Shown here: one piece after another, positions 43,351-55,900 of the stretch
Layout of the letters: every line of letters begins with the position of its first letter
Position numbering within the stretch: position 1 is the stretch's first letter
Source of the DNA: Hyalella azteca
Taxonomy: Eukaryota > Arthropoda > Malacostraca > Amphipoda > Hyalellidae
Length of the DNA: 64,000 bases
Assembly (NCBI RefSeq): GCF_000764305.2
Contig: NW_025940870.1
Span: 1-64,000, forward strand
Reading direction: 5' to 3'
The notes under the pieces: model-generated
Told to the model about the DNA's origin: nothing
Databases searched by the model: none
Seen by the model: the letters and a program-made list of their open reading frames with translations, nothing else
Position numbers and translations under genes: made by a program

Positions 43351-44404
43351 CTTGCTTCTTCCATAAAGTAGAAACGCTCTGAAAATGGACCATAAACCAC
43401 AATAATCCTACATAATTTTCAAGAGGTAATGCATGCATGCAGAAAAACATTTAAAGAGGAGAAAAATTAATTATTTGTCTACGTTATTTGGCCCTTCCAT
43501 TCAAAATTTGTTGCGCCAGATTTTTTTTTGTTTTTCCTTACACCGGTTCTAATTTTTGAAAGGTTCTAGTACATAGAATCGGTTTTTCACACTATAGAAT
43601 CGTTTTTTTTTCGGAAATCACAATCGTTTTTTTTTTCGAAAAAAAATTTTGTGATCAAAATGTAAGAATTTTTTCTGATTAAAATTTAAGACATCTTACA
43701 CAGTGATATGCAAGTTCAATAAAATAAGGCAGAATAGTACATTGATTTGAGGTGAGAAGCATTACTAGTCCTGGAATCTTATTGGAGCCTCAACATAAAT
43801 ATAAATGAATCCAATTTAGAGTTGAGATTTTGATGCAACAAAAAATAATTTCAGCGCTATTTTCATCATTTATCGTGTGTTGGCGCCATCTCGGTTATTC
43901 AACATAGATGGGTTTACGATGTTTGAGTTGAATGCAGAGGTCTATATTTCTGTAAAGTTTCTTGTTAGAACTTTCCTAATATTGTGACTTAATTACTTGA
44001 AAGTATAAAATGCGGAATAAATAATGGAGTAGTTACACTCAATATACTAGCATTAATATAACTGTCATCCTACCACTCACCACGTACACTGTCACACGGA
44101 AGCAAAACACGCACTATAAGTAATAAAAAGAAGCTATCACTAGGCATGAATATAAGTTCAACAAGACCATTATAACAGAACCTAATGTTATTTAAACCTA
44201 TTCCCACATAAGTTGTACACTTATTAAAATCACACGATGAACCAAAGTTCTCCGCGCATGCACTCCTCGCTTTGATATCCATCATGGATAGTGAAAAGCG
44301 AAATTGTATTTAATTTCAGAACAACTGAACCTCGCTTTCCAGCACGGGCTAAGACTGGAGGTTCTTTTAAAATAGAGTCAATAACTACGAGTATGGCAGC
44401 ACAA
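43351..44404. other. No gene seen
   Basis: AT-rich with poly-T runs (43520-43640) only. Confidence 0.4.
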
Positions 44405-44565
44405 CAACGGATCTGGACCTATACTTTCAAAAAAAGTTAAGAGATCGTGAGTTCATCAGCCAATCATTGACGGCCTTTCAAGCAAAATCCACCAATCATA
44501 GACAAGCAAATAGAGCGTAAGTACTTACGTTCACTTAGCGAGTTTTGAAAGTACGGCCCCAGGAC
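44405..44565. mobile_element. GGGGCCATACTTTC MITE
   Basis: cctatactttcaaaaaaagt to gagttttgaaagtacggcccc, reverse orientation. Confidence 0.85.
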
Positions 44566-45484
44566 ATTTGGTAATACGCTTTCACATTCTATTACTAAGA
44601 CATTTAAAAAGGGCACAACGTATAGAAGTTGTTCATCGCAGTCTCACAAGTTCAAAGTCTAGGTTTAAGTAACATCACTACTGATGAATATACAGTGAGA
44701 TATTAGGTACGTCAAACTTCCACACTCTCTGACATTAAAATTAGTTGAATGTTTCCACCACGTTTTAGGTTATCGACGAGGTTCATTAAACGGACAGTGG
44801 TTAATTAAAACGATAAATTTGAGCGATTTTAACGATCATTTATGATGCACACACTTGAATCGCTTGGTATTGATTTACGCAGATAAATGTGTACTCGTCA
44901 CGTTATATTTCATGATTTGAATTCTACAAGTAGTATGTGTGGAAAAGATTATAATTAATCCAGATAGAATTTAATTATGAAGAATTTAGTTCTATCTGTT
45001 GTAAGTTGTAAGCATGAATGCATGCACTTACTGGTACTACACACCGTCCACAGTTTGATAATTGATTAATATTTTTTAATTTTAATACAGTCCGTTTTTC
45101 TCATGTTTCTATTTTGCAGGAAAATTGATAGTTCCTAGTCAAATATAGCAAGAATGTATGAGCTGGATTCATTAAATAATAAGTGAAAAGATCCAGCACT
45201 AGATAGGGTAAGGTTGGAATTGTGTCATGATAAAGAATTGGGTAGATGAAGTATGTTAAAAATGATCAGAAAGTTGCTATCTGATTAATGGAAAAGGCTC
45301 GTTAACTTCAACGTAAACTGAAAGCACGTTTAACTAAAAAAAACGAGGTTTAAACCATAAAAACATTAGTGAAACACACAAATGTACACGGTAAACACAA
45401 TTGTACACACAATCTACATCACTACGTCGTCGCAATGAACGTTACAATCTACACACAGCTAGACAAGCCACTTTGTGCAGTGAT

Positions 45485-45730
45485 CAGAGTCTATACTTTC
45501 AAAACAGTTAAGAGATCGTAAGTTCATCAGCCAATCATTGACGGCCTTTCAAGCCACACTTTAAAAAACAGTTAAGAGATCGTAAGTTCATCAGCCAATC
45601 ATTGACGGCCTTTCAAGCAAAATCCACCAATCATAGACAAGAAAATAGAGCGTAAGTACTTACGTTCACTTAATCATAGACAAGAAAATAGAGCGTAAGT
45701 ACTTACGTTCACTTAGCGAGTTTTGAAAGA
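45485..45730. mobile_element. GGGGCCATACTTTC MITE, rearranged copy
   Basis: Both halves are partly duplicated: aagagatcgtaagttcatca twice and gagcgtaagtacttacgttc twice. The terminal ggcccc is lost. Confidence 0.75.
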
Positions 45731-46001
45731 GTGCGCGGGATATACGGGCAAGAAAAGACTGGCTTTAAACACGAGTAATGCTTAAACAATCTTACGTTAA
45801 TTTTATGAATAAAACATTACCTGTTCGTTAATTAAAATCATATAAATGTCTAACTTATTTATGTTATTTATTATGTCACAACGTTATTAACATAATAAGA
45901 TTACATAGCTTTACAACGAAGTTAATATGTAATTGAAGGAATGGAAGTTGATAAACTAGTATACAACCTTCCATTTAATCCATACAAGTCACTGGCTTCT
46001 A

Positions 46002-46213
46002 CACTGTTAGAAAAATTACCGTTAACGGTATTACCGGCGTTTCAGTGGCCGGTCGGCACGTGAAAAGAAACACCGTGTCGCCGTTTTTATTCTAATTTAA
46101 CACTAGAAATCCGTGAAACATCTGATAAAAACGGCGAAACAGTTTATTTTCACGGGGCGACCGGCCACTAGAATGCCAGTGGGACCGTATTTTCACAGTT
46201 TTCTCTAACAGTG
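46002..46213. mobile_element. 212-bp MITE with CACTGTTAG ends, copy 2 of 3
   Basis: cactgttagaaaaattaccg to tttctctaacagtg. Same length as copy 1. Confidence 0.85.
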
Positions 46214-46761
46214 TACCATTCAGATAAAGTTTAAAATAATCGTGGTCGTTGTAATCGGTTTTCGTTCAAACAATAATTTAAACTACGAAGTCCGTAAACT
46301 AAATGGACCCTTGCACGAAAAATTCCATATGTTATCGTGAAGAACAAAAGATGCATCTGGAGGAATAATTTGACTAAATTTGGAGAAATAATAACTTTAG
46401 AACACAGTTCTGAAGTTATATTTTTGTGGCTGAAAACTATAGAACTACTATTACAGTCAGGAAATACTTAGTAACAAGAAAAAAAATGAAGAGAAAACCA
46501 CTTCAGGTTCTGAAAAATCCCATCTCAGAAACGCTCTACTGGCAAAATATTTGTTGACAAGGCATTATATCTTTTATGAAGTTCCATATTATATCACGTT
46601 TCTAGCTCTTCTAATATACACAGATGACAGAAGGCGAGTGTAAGACCTACGTTAGGGAGAAAGATAACATATAGGCAAGCATCTTATATACGCATAGCGA
46701 CATGTTTCCTTCTGTCCAATTTATCCAAGTGAAATGCTAGGAGACTTACGGACGCTGCTCC

Positions 46762-46811
<50 letters not shown>
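46762..46811. repeat. (aat)n microsatellite
   Basis: About 16 pure trinucleotide units. Confidence 0.95.
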
Positions 46812-47642
46812 GTTACACTAGTACATTTACATTGTTCTAACACTGAACCTTAACCCGTTGCATGAAGCATTTTCTCGCGTATCTTTAGCCTCATTATAGA
46901 CGAAGAGTTTTGTGCTAATGTAACAGCGTAAGCCTACACTCAAAACAATGGTTGGGTCATATTGTCCAAATAATGACACTCTTTCTTACCTTCAGGACAA
47001 GCAGAGAGCGAACGTAGCACTGATACGCCATTTCGTCAGGCCAAACTGGGTCAGGATGACCCACACAAGTGTAAAAAGCGCATCGCTATTTGGACAAAAC
47101 CCCACTCCTGTTCCTGAGTGTAATATACACGGAGCGCTGCTATTTCTTACCAAATTTCAACTTTAAATAATTTCGATTTATGAGCTTCATAATTTAGTAT
47201 AAATAAATAATGAATAATGAAAACAAGTTTTCCCTGAAAAGTACATGCACTGTATTCCATATACAGGACAGCATTATTCCATTCATGTATTCCAAGTACA
47301 TGCACTGTATTCCATATACAGGACAGCATTATTCAAATACACCACCACGTTCATACAATTTTTTTAAATTGCACTTCATGTTGATATTCTGACATTATGT
47401 TAATTTTTACATTCTGAAAGCAATCTATATCTAGGCTATACATGTATATGGCAAAAATTTGAATTTAATATTAAAAAGAATGAAATGAATCAATATTTGT
47501 TGATGCTCAAAATTGTATTTGTAACTAGCCGTCATCACAATGACCTCTTGGCCATGTAAACATTACAAACTCTTGAATTCTTCGAGGCCAGGTTACAGAT
47601 TTTTCCACATGATTACAATGGACACAACATCGCTGCCATGTT
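46812..47642. other. No gene seen; short tandem pair
   Basis: aagtacatgcactgtattcc plus atatacaggacagcattattc occurs twice (47240, 47294). No coding signal. Confidence 0.5.
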
Positions 47643-47795
47643 TTAAGCGAATTTTCTCATTAATGGAAAAATAATGCACTATTGTGCTCGCCATGTCCGT
47701 CCGTCCGTCTGTCCGTCCGTGACCTCAAGTTTTCGTCGACGAGAAAATGCGCTCTCTGTCACTCACTGCAGTGAGTACTGAGTTATATTTTTTTA
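47643..47795. mobile_element. Palindrome-bearing short repeat, copy 5 of 5 (reverse)
   Basis: aagcgaattttctcattaat, ccgtccgtccgtctgtccgt, tcgtcgacgagaaaatgcgc, ctcactgcagtgagtactga. Confidence 0.78.
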
Positions 47796-48289
47796 CCAGC
47801 GTCACGGAAGTTGATTCGTTGAATGAAAATCAACTACTGCGTTGTATTTTAAACAAATTCAACGATGTAAATTTTTTATCAAAGTAAACTAATTACGTAG
47901 ACACTCTACACTACATACAAGTGCCTGCGGAAAATGACGTAGTTATCCTTATTTTAGAAACACAATTTAAAACCTAGGGTATGTTAAATGCCCTTGAATA
48001 TTTCCTATGTTTTTATCATGAAAATTCCGTCATTCAGTTGTAACTTGTGGGCTGCTACCCATGCCTTTGGTAGAACATATTCTTCAATCAGAAATTTAAT
48101 GACTTAATAAAATGATTGCAATAAGAACTGGTAACAGAGAGGCTGAGTTGGACGAAGTAATTTACTGTTAAGATCGAATTTCACCGAATAATTGAAAATA
48201 TCGCGGACGTGCATTCTCGTAAATAAATAATTTCGTGGCACTCGTATATTGTGAAGCAATCTTTGTGTATCAAATAGTTAAATCTTATT

Positions 48290-48500
48290 CACTGTTAGAA
48301 AAATTACCGTTAACGGTATTACCGGCGTTGCAGTGGCCGGTCGACACGTGAAAAGAAACGCCATGTTGCCGTTTTTATTCTAATTTAACACTAGAAATCC
48401 GTAAAACATCTTATAAAACGACGAAACAGTTTATTTTCACGGGGCGACCGGCCACTAGAACGCCAGTGGGACCGTTTTTACACCGTTTTTTCTAACAGTG
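48290..48500. mobile_element. 212-bp MITE with CACTGTTAG ends, copy 3 of 3
   Basis: cactgttagaaaaattaccg to ccgttttttctaacagtg, one or two bases shorter than the others. Confidence 0.85.
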
Positions 48501-48734
48501 TTGAAACAACGTGAAAAAAAAAACATTAAAGAAACATGGAGAGCATCTGATGACATTAATACTGCTGCCAGACATTTTCATCAGTAAATGATGAAACAGA
48601 TACGTAATACATTACTCATACATTGTATTACAGACACGTACCTAATACATTACTGGGAGGGAATGTGAAGATATGGTGCAGCTATGGTGACGAGCCCAGG
48701 TGAGTGACACACTATTGTGGCCTGAACTAGTGTG

Positions 48735-49172
48735 AACGATGATCTCTTCGCTCTCTTCGTTGCTGCTCTCCTCGCCCTCTTTGTTGCTGCTCTTTTTGGT
48801 CTCTTGGTTGCTGCTCTCATTGCTTTCTTTGTTGCTGCTCTCCTCGCTCTCTTCGTTGCTACTCTTTTTTGTCTCTTCGTTGCTGCTCTCCTCGCTCTCT
48901 TCGTTGCTGCTCTCTTCGGTCTCTTCGTTGCTGCTCTCTTCGGTCTCTTCGTTGCTGCTCTTTTCGGTCTCTTCGTTGCTGCTCTCTTCGGTCTCTTCGT
49001 TGCTGCTATTTTTGGTCTCTTCGTTGCTGCTCTCATTGCTCTCATCGTTGCTGCTCTCTTCGCTCTCTTCGTTGCTGCTCTCTTTGGTCTCTTCGTTGCT
49101 GCTCTCTTTGGTCTCACCGTTGCTGCTCTCTTCGGTCTATTCGTTGCTGCTCTCTTCGCTCTCTTTGTTGCT
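48735..49172. repeat. 24-bp minisatellite, about 18 units, open on both strands
   Basis: Unit ctcttcggtctcttcgttgc plus tgct. Plus-strand frames read LFGLFVAA repeats, minus-strand reads TKRPKRAA repeats inside a 196-codon frame (49240-48650). The minus frame starts and ends in non-repetitive sequence and its unit is strongly basic. I treat it as a repeat, not a gene. Confidence 0.9.
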
Positions 49173-49249
49173 GCGAGCTGAACGCGCTCACATTCATTAG
49201 CTCGTGTGAATGTGGCCTCTCCATTAAATGATGTCTTCACTACAACTGA

Positions 49250-51740
49250 TTTAGTCAGATTGAATAACAGTAATTAACAACAATGCTCTACGTATGAAGC
49301 ATTAGGCTGAAAATATGGAGAACCCTTTTAAAAGCTGAAGACGCCCAGAAGCATTAGATTTAATGACATTATCAGCATTCCAAGCACTACTGACAATAAA
49401 GCGACATGAAATACGGAAATAAAAAAATGTTAACAACTATACGACGGCTTGTGAGACAACACTGATAACAATAAATAAAATCTATACTTTCACCTGATGA
49501 TATCCTCTACATTGTTGGAAGAAAAACTCACCGGCGCTCTAACTTAAACGGCCCAAAAAGTAGACAAAATATTTCAAAGGATTTTTCAGCGTAACAAATG
49601 TTCGTAAGATGAGAGAATTAGGCTACTTATCAGTCATGACATTCGCGGGGGCTCTGAGAAAGTGGAGTTATAGTGAGGCAAGTAAGTACAAATCAGTAAA
49701 AATCAGTAAAAATAAAAAATCAGTAAAAAAATGTTAGTAAAAATCAGTACAAGTGAGTTTTGAGTATGGAGACAGGTTCTCAACCGCGACCTGCAACTGC
49801 AATGCAATCTACATCGATGCAAGTGACAATCATGATCACGAAGGCGGTAAATAACATGTAGGGTGGTTGACGCAATATCTATAAAGTCATGGAAATAATT
49901 CGCTTATTTCTAAAATGTATAGTATTCACTCCCTTTCGATCTATATATATTACTAGTGGACATACATGTATATAGTCCCGTTCCCACGGTTCAGTGATTT
50001 TTCAAACAAAGTAATAAATAAAACAAACATTTTTCATTCATGGGGAGAAGAACTATTTACAAACTGGCGTAAGGTTATCCACATAATGATTTGTTAATAA
50101 TAAACTAAATGCACAACGAAGACCCTGTTTGCAAGAACGGATGAATGATGCTTAAATTTAATGTTACTTATAAACTAAATTAGATCTTTGTTACTATGCG
50201 AGCGAATGGTATATTGGTATCGAAAATTATTTTCAATATAAGTTAGGTGAAGGGCAATACTCGAGTACATTTAGAGTAAACATTTGAGTAAACGTACATT
50301 TAGAGTACATTTGAGTAAACGAGTACATTTAGTACTCGTTTTACACGAGTACTAAATGGAAATTTGAAATATTCACAAAACAGTTCATTTGGACTTCCTA
50401 ATGCCGAGTTTTAACTTTTATGTGTGAAATAAGTTCTAAACAACAACTTCACTTTTAGGAAGTCATCTTATTGTTGCTAGAAGATTTAAGCATGAGTGTA
50501 TGTTATTAAAAAAACCAAATTTAGTAAATTACTAAGGATATACTTTCCACTAGTACAGTAATCAAGGGAGTGTGTGTTAAAATAACCAAATTAAATGAAA
50601 TACTTATGGTAGTTTGTTTCAACTAGTACATGTAATCGTTAACGTAAAATCATGCATCCCATTACCGGAATTCGGGATTCGTCGTATGGATAAAAACGGG
50701 TAGAAATGTAACCCAACGGGAATATACGAAGTGAAAAATATCATATATAAACATAGTTACTTCAATTTCATCGTTGATGGAGATATGAAATCGTGATATG
50801 AGACAGGGGAGTGACGGTGATATGAAGTAGGCAACTACAACACTATTAATATAAAAAGATCATATCACGCCTACATAATATTTAATATATGTATGATGCG
50901 CACAAATTAGATGATTCTACGAGGTAACTTGTATCCTAATAATTGCTCGGCTTGACTTTCCGAGAAAATTTTTATTTCTTTCATTATTTCTTAAGCATTT
51001 AGCTTTCTTGGATCATACAACACTCAAAATTTCTTTAATAAAAACTATTCCAGTAACAATTTCTAAGGCTATGTGCAAGATTAATCAACATATTAATAAT
51101 CTCATATTTTATGAACTAATAACCTACGTTAATTTTTCATGCACGTGAAATAAACAATAGTGTATTTGGACCTCAGTCGTGTAGACTAAATACGACTAAC
51201 TTTATTAGCTAACTTTTTAATGGTTATTTTCAAGAGGGATATAAGAAGTGTTTTGTAACATATTAACTAAGTTAAAAATATGGAAAATTATCTGGAAGTA
51301 AAAGGTTAAATGCTTATTTAAATGCAAGTTTTTAACTTGAAATTCATGTTATTTCCCTCTATTTAGGTCATTAACGTCTATAAAACGACTTCTAGCATTT
51401 CTACGAGCGGCCCGTTTGACAACTTAACTTCAGAAACCATACATTTTTCAAGTATAAACAAAATTAAACAGAACAAACAGCTTATTGGACACTTCATCGA
51501 TTGCCTTTTTTTTTTGCTGCTGCGTGAACATTAGCATCACAGAACTGGTCTCATCGAAGTCCGTACAACAGCGCGTTGAGACGAATCATTTCGTTTCGCT
51601 TGAAATATTTCTGTTATAAATACTTATATGCTTAGCCTGCTTAAATGCAAGTTGGCAAGGAATTTAAAAGCAAAGAGAACGACAAGTAAATTGACAATAT
51701 CTATATTGAAAACGTTTCGGAGTCCAGTTTCGGAGAACTG
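49250..51740. other. No gene seen; one perfect hairpin
   Basis: Non-coding. catttagtactcg (50326-50338), 7-base loop, cgagtactaaatg (50346-50358) is a perfect 13-bp stem next to gagtacatttagagtaaac repeats. Confidence 0.45.
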
Positions 51741-51743
51741 ACA

Positions 51744-51935
51744 GAATAGAATAGAAGTGTCGGCATTGAAGAAATAGGCCCATGGCCTGTTGCCGATTCT
51801 TGAACTTTTCGTGACTTGATTCACAAGGGATCCGGCCTTTGGAACCCGATCTTTCCATAGCTGACGATTGATTGAGATAGCTGCTGGACTTATTGCCTGG
51901 TCCGTAATTTGCTAGGCATTTTAAGACTGAATGGA
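51744..51935. mobile_element. Dispersed repeat fragment
   Basis: agaatagaagtgtcggcatt, ggcccatggcctgttgccga, ggatccggcctttggaaccc to aggcattttaagactgaa; matches 6205-6450 (reverse). Confidence 0.75.
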
Positions 51936-52581
51936 GCTGGACTCCGTTTTCGATATTTATATTTGGTAATTTACTTGGCGTTCTCTGTGCTTTTAAATTA
52001 CTTATTATATTTCTGTTTCTGATAAGTTAACTCGCTTTGATAAATCCTGGGCATTAATTATGCCATGTTACTAGGCAACTTTCAATCATTTGTGAAATGA
52101 TCAGAAATATAATCTTTTATTCACTCGTTTAAATTTCATGATATATTTTTATATTCAACAATGTACGGTTTTAAATAGAGTCAGATTGATAAGCAAGAAA
52201 TCAGTATGACACAATTATCAAATTTAGTAAAAAATGAGTGCATGTAATTTTCAACTGCTGCATATTCAGGCATACCTAAATTACTATGTCCAGTTCGTAA
52301 GACATCAGAAGGCCTTTTTTCTAATTAGAGGAATCGTAAAAAGTTGTTTTTCGTATTCCTCTAGCTGGAAATTGAGCCATTAGCTCAATATCAAAATCAA
52401 AAAATAATCATTAAAATAATCCTTGAAAATGTTTGTATTGTAGGTTATTAACAAAATGTTAAGCATACAAAGAAATCGAATTCAGGCTCAAACAACCAAG
52501 TGAACACAATCATCATCCAAAATATCCTTATACATTATCATAACTTGGAGAACAAAGTAATACTATAATCTGTGGTCCGGT
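51936..52581. other. Downstream flank of the transporter gene, no gene seen
   Basis: It should contain the transporter 3' UTR on the minus strand. No feature I can support. Confidence 0.4.
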
Positions 52582-52934
52582 TTAGCGGAAGGGGTTTTTG
52601 TTCGATATTTCATATTTATCTCCACTAGCAGTTCGTGGAGGCGGGGGTTTAGGAGGTTTGGGCTTGTAGGACCCTGGCAGGGTTTGGGGTTGAATATTTA
52701 CCGAAGCGTGGTTCATTTTAGCTACACGAGGTTCTTGTAGTTCGTGCTTGACATCTAATTTTTGGTTGTTGATGAGGTTATGATCGTTTGTGAGGGTGGT
52801 GGTGATGTTGTTGCCACTGATGCTGGTGGTTGTGGTGTGTTTGTGACCTGGTGAGGTCACCTTAAGACAGATGTCACCGGACTCTCTGTCTACTGTGCTC
52901 TCGCGGATGCCGTAGTAGAAGTATATGGCCAGAC
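52582..52934 (-). CDS. Transporter exon H (last helix and cytoplasmic tail)
   Basis: It reads (G)LAIYFYYGIRESTVDRESGD, ICLKVTSPGHKHTTTT and a hydrophilic tail with a PKPPKPPPPRT stretch, ending EISNKNPFR before TGA. The YFYYGIRES motif closes CAT-type transporters. Poly-proline may bind SH3 or WW domains. Confidence 0.9.
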
Positions 52935-55900
52935 CTGTTGGAGTAAAGAAAGATTCTGTGATGTGCTAAAAGGCAGGTTAAATAAATCTAAAGTAGATAT
53001 TAGAAATGCGTGCCGTTATGCAGATAAATTGTTATACTTGCTTGGATAAAGCGTTCAGACTACGCATCCTTGTGGCACGCCACTGCGCACTGTTGCCCAG
53101 TCTGATACGGTTCCGTTAATACTGACACTTTTTCGTCTCCCTATTTGAAAATCTTTGATCCGTTGTGTTAATTACATTTCCCTTTATTCCATGTGACTAC
53201 ACTTTACGCAACAGCCGCTCATGCCAAAGCATTTGACTTTGTCAAATGCTTTGGTAAAATCGAGGTACACCGCAACCACTAGCTCCCTTTCGTCTATGCA
53301 GGCGAGTCCAATCGTTCAAAGTTGACAAACGACTGGGCGCTCCTCAATAGCTGGAATAGTGTTCAAGTCCTCAACAGGCTATATAAAAATGTATTTATGT
53401 ATATGTTTTAATTAGAAGTGACCCCCACCTCAGAAATTGATGAACCTCAGCTACTTAAAATAAGAAAAGAAGCAGGTATACTAAGATCAGAAAGCAGGTA
53501 CCTAAAGTAAAGGTGAGGCCTATTGTGGATATGACGTATTTCGACGTTGCAAAAATTTTTGGTAAGCTTGACAATGGAGTGCTCCTCGGAAAACTAAGAC
53601 CACAGGGGTCGAAGGAGATTTATTTTCGTGCTGAAACCAATTTATTACAAATCACTAACCAATATATTGCAAGGGGGAGCTGCGTGGGGGTTACGATATT
53701 TAGGATTCCGCAGATAACTGTGTTCGGAGTGATTTGAGTTGGATCTCTCTTGGAATGATCCTATTCTGTGGCGGGATGCAGGCTGTCGTTGGAGCTGAGA
53801 GGAGAAGTTCATCCTCTTACAAGAGTCGACTGACCGTACTCCTGAACCCAATACCTATCGTCTTCCTCTGCACCACGACAATCGGCATGAAGCAAGCTAT
53901 AGAATCGTGCATCAGCTGTGTCAAACTGAGGATACTCCTGAACCCAATACATATCGTCTTCCTCTGCACCACGACAATCGGCATGAAGCAAGCTATAGAA
54001 TCGTGCATCAGCTGTGTCAAACTGAGGTACAGATAGTTATGTTCCATTAGTAATGGGACCTCTGCGCCACGACAATCGGCATGAAGCAAGCTATAGAATC
54101 GTGCATCAGCTGTGACTGAGGCACAGATAGTTATGTTCCATTAGTAATGGGACCTCTGCACCACGACAATCGGCATGAAGCAAGCAATAGAATCGTGCAT
54201 CAGCTGTGTCAAACTGAGGTACATATAGTATGTTCCATTAGTAATGGGACCTCTGCACCACGACAATCGGCATGAAGGAAGCAATAGAATCGTGTGTCAA
54301 ACGTGCCAAACTGAGGTACAGATAGTATGTTCCTTTAGCAATGGGATTCGGAGTGGCGGCTCTTAGGCGGCCCCCCGACGTATCTGCGTCCCGAACTCTT
54401 ACCAAGGTTACGTATCACAGGTTGGAAACTACTGTCTGAAGAGTATATAGAATAGAATAGAATAGAAGTGTCGGCACTGAAGAAATAGGCCCATGGCCTG
54501 TTGCCGATTCTTGAACTTTTCGTGACTCTATTCACAAGGGATCCGGCCTTTGGAAAACGATCTTTCTAAAGCTGACGATTGATTGAGATAGCTGCTGGAC
54601 TTAAAAATATTATAAATATAATATATATTACGAGGCATAATAATCCGCAGGCATCACACATACCTATGGACATCCAGACGATGAAGCGGATGAGTGTGAG
54701 GAGGTTGAGTTTGAGGATAAGGTAGATGTTGACCAGGATGGCGGTAGATGGCACCCACGGCAGACAAGGCGCCAGGAACGGCAATGCAGTTCTGCCCAAA
54801 AAATTATTCTATAAGCACAATTTATCATCAAGATGCTAATTTAGTTTCACCTCATCTAGATAAAAATTGCCAACACTACTTCGAAGTAAAATCACTTGAC
54901 TACTTAGATCGCATAAAAGGATAAAGATAGTTTTCTACTTATAATCTATTTAAAGCATAAAGATATCTGCTTAGATAAAACTACTTGAATGCTTTGATCG
55001 CAAGTTAAAAAATCCTTTATACGAGAAAACATTTCGGAGTCCAGCTCCATTGTCGGTTCAAAATTATTTAAGACAAGCAGAATCAATTGTAAGACTAAAA
55101 TTCACATTGAAGATAAAAACCAAATTTTTCTAAAGGAAAAAACAAATAAACATAACGTGACAGGCCTATCTATTTACAATTTTAAGGGGATAGGAGCTGA
55201 ATGCGGCACTTGAACTAGGTTTTTCTTTAAAAATATACAAGGATTCTAAAACACTACTGCGACTTGTGGCACTGGAAATGTGCAAATTGTCAACGCGACT
55301 CTGAACTTCTACACTCCGCGAAATAATCGCTCTAGGTTGCATGCCGCTGTATCATTAAGACAATGACGAGGACGCCGATGAAGAGAACGATGACGAAGAA
55401 CCACATGAGCAGAGAGAGGTCCTCTAGCGCCTCTATCCCTTGCACCAGCGCCACGTCCAGCGCAATAATGTTAAGGTACAACAAACCTAAGAAACAAGAT
55501 CAAAATATTCATGTTATTTTGGATATCAGTTGGTCATGTTATTCATGTCATTCATGTTGGGCAATCAGTTGGTCAATATGTGTCATCATATAATACATGT
55601 ACAATAGGTATACACGCATACAGCCTTTACCCTAACGTTTTAGTTCAGACGTTTAATTCGTGAGCTTAGACTATGCCGCAAAGCAGTAGCACAAATTACG
55701 ACTGTGCCGCCTAATTGGGTACAAAATTAAGCCTACATTGCATGGGAGTCTCATAAATTAAGACTACACAGCCTAGACCCTAGAGTCTCACAACTCTAGA
55801 CTGCACAGCTCAGATAAATTCCGCGCTGTAAACTAAGCTATACTCAACCTCACAAATTAAGATTATACAGCCAAGAGTCTCATAACTCTAGACTGCACAG

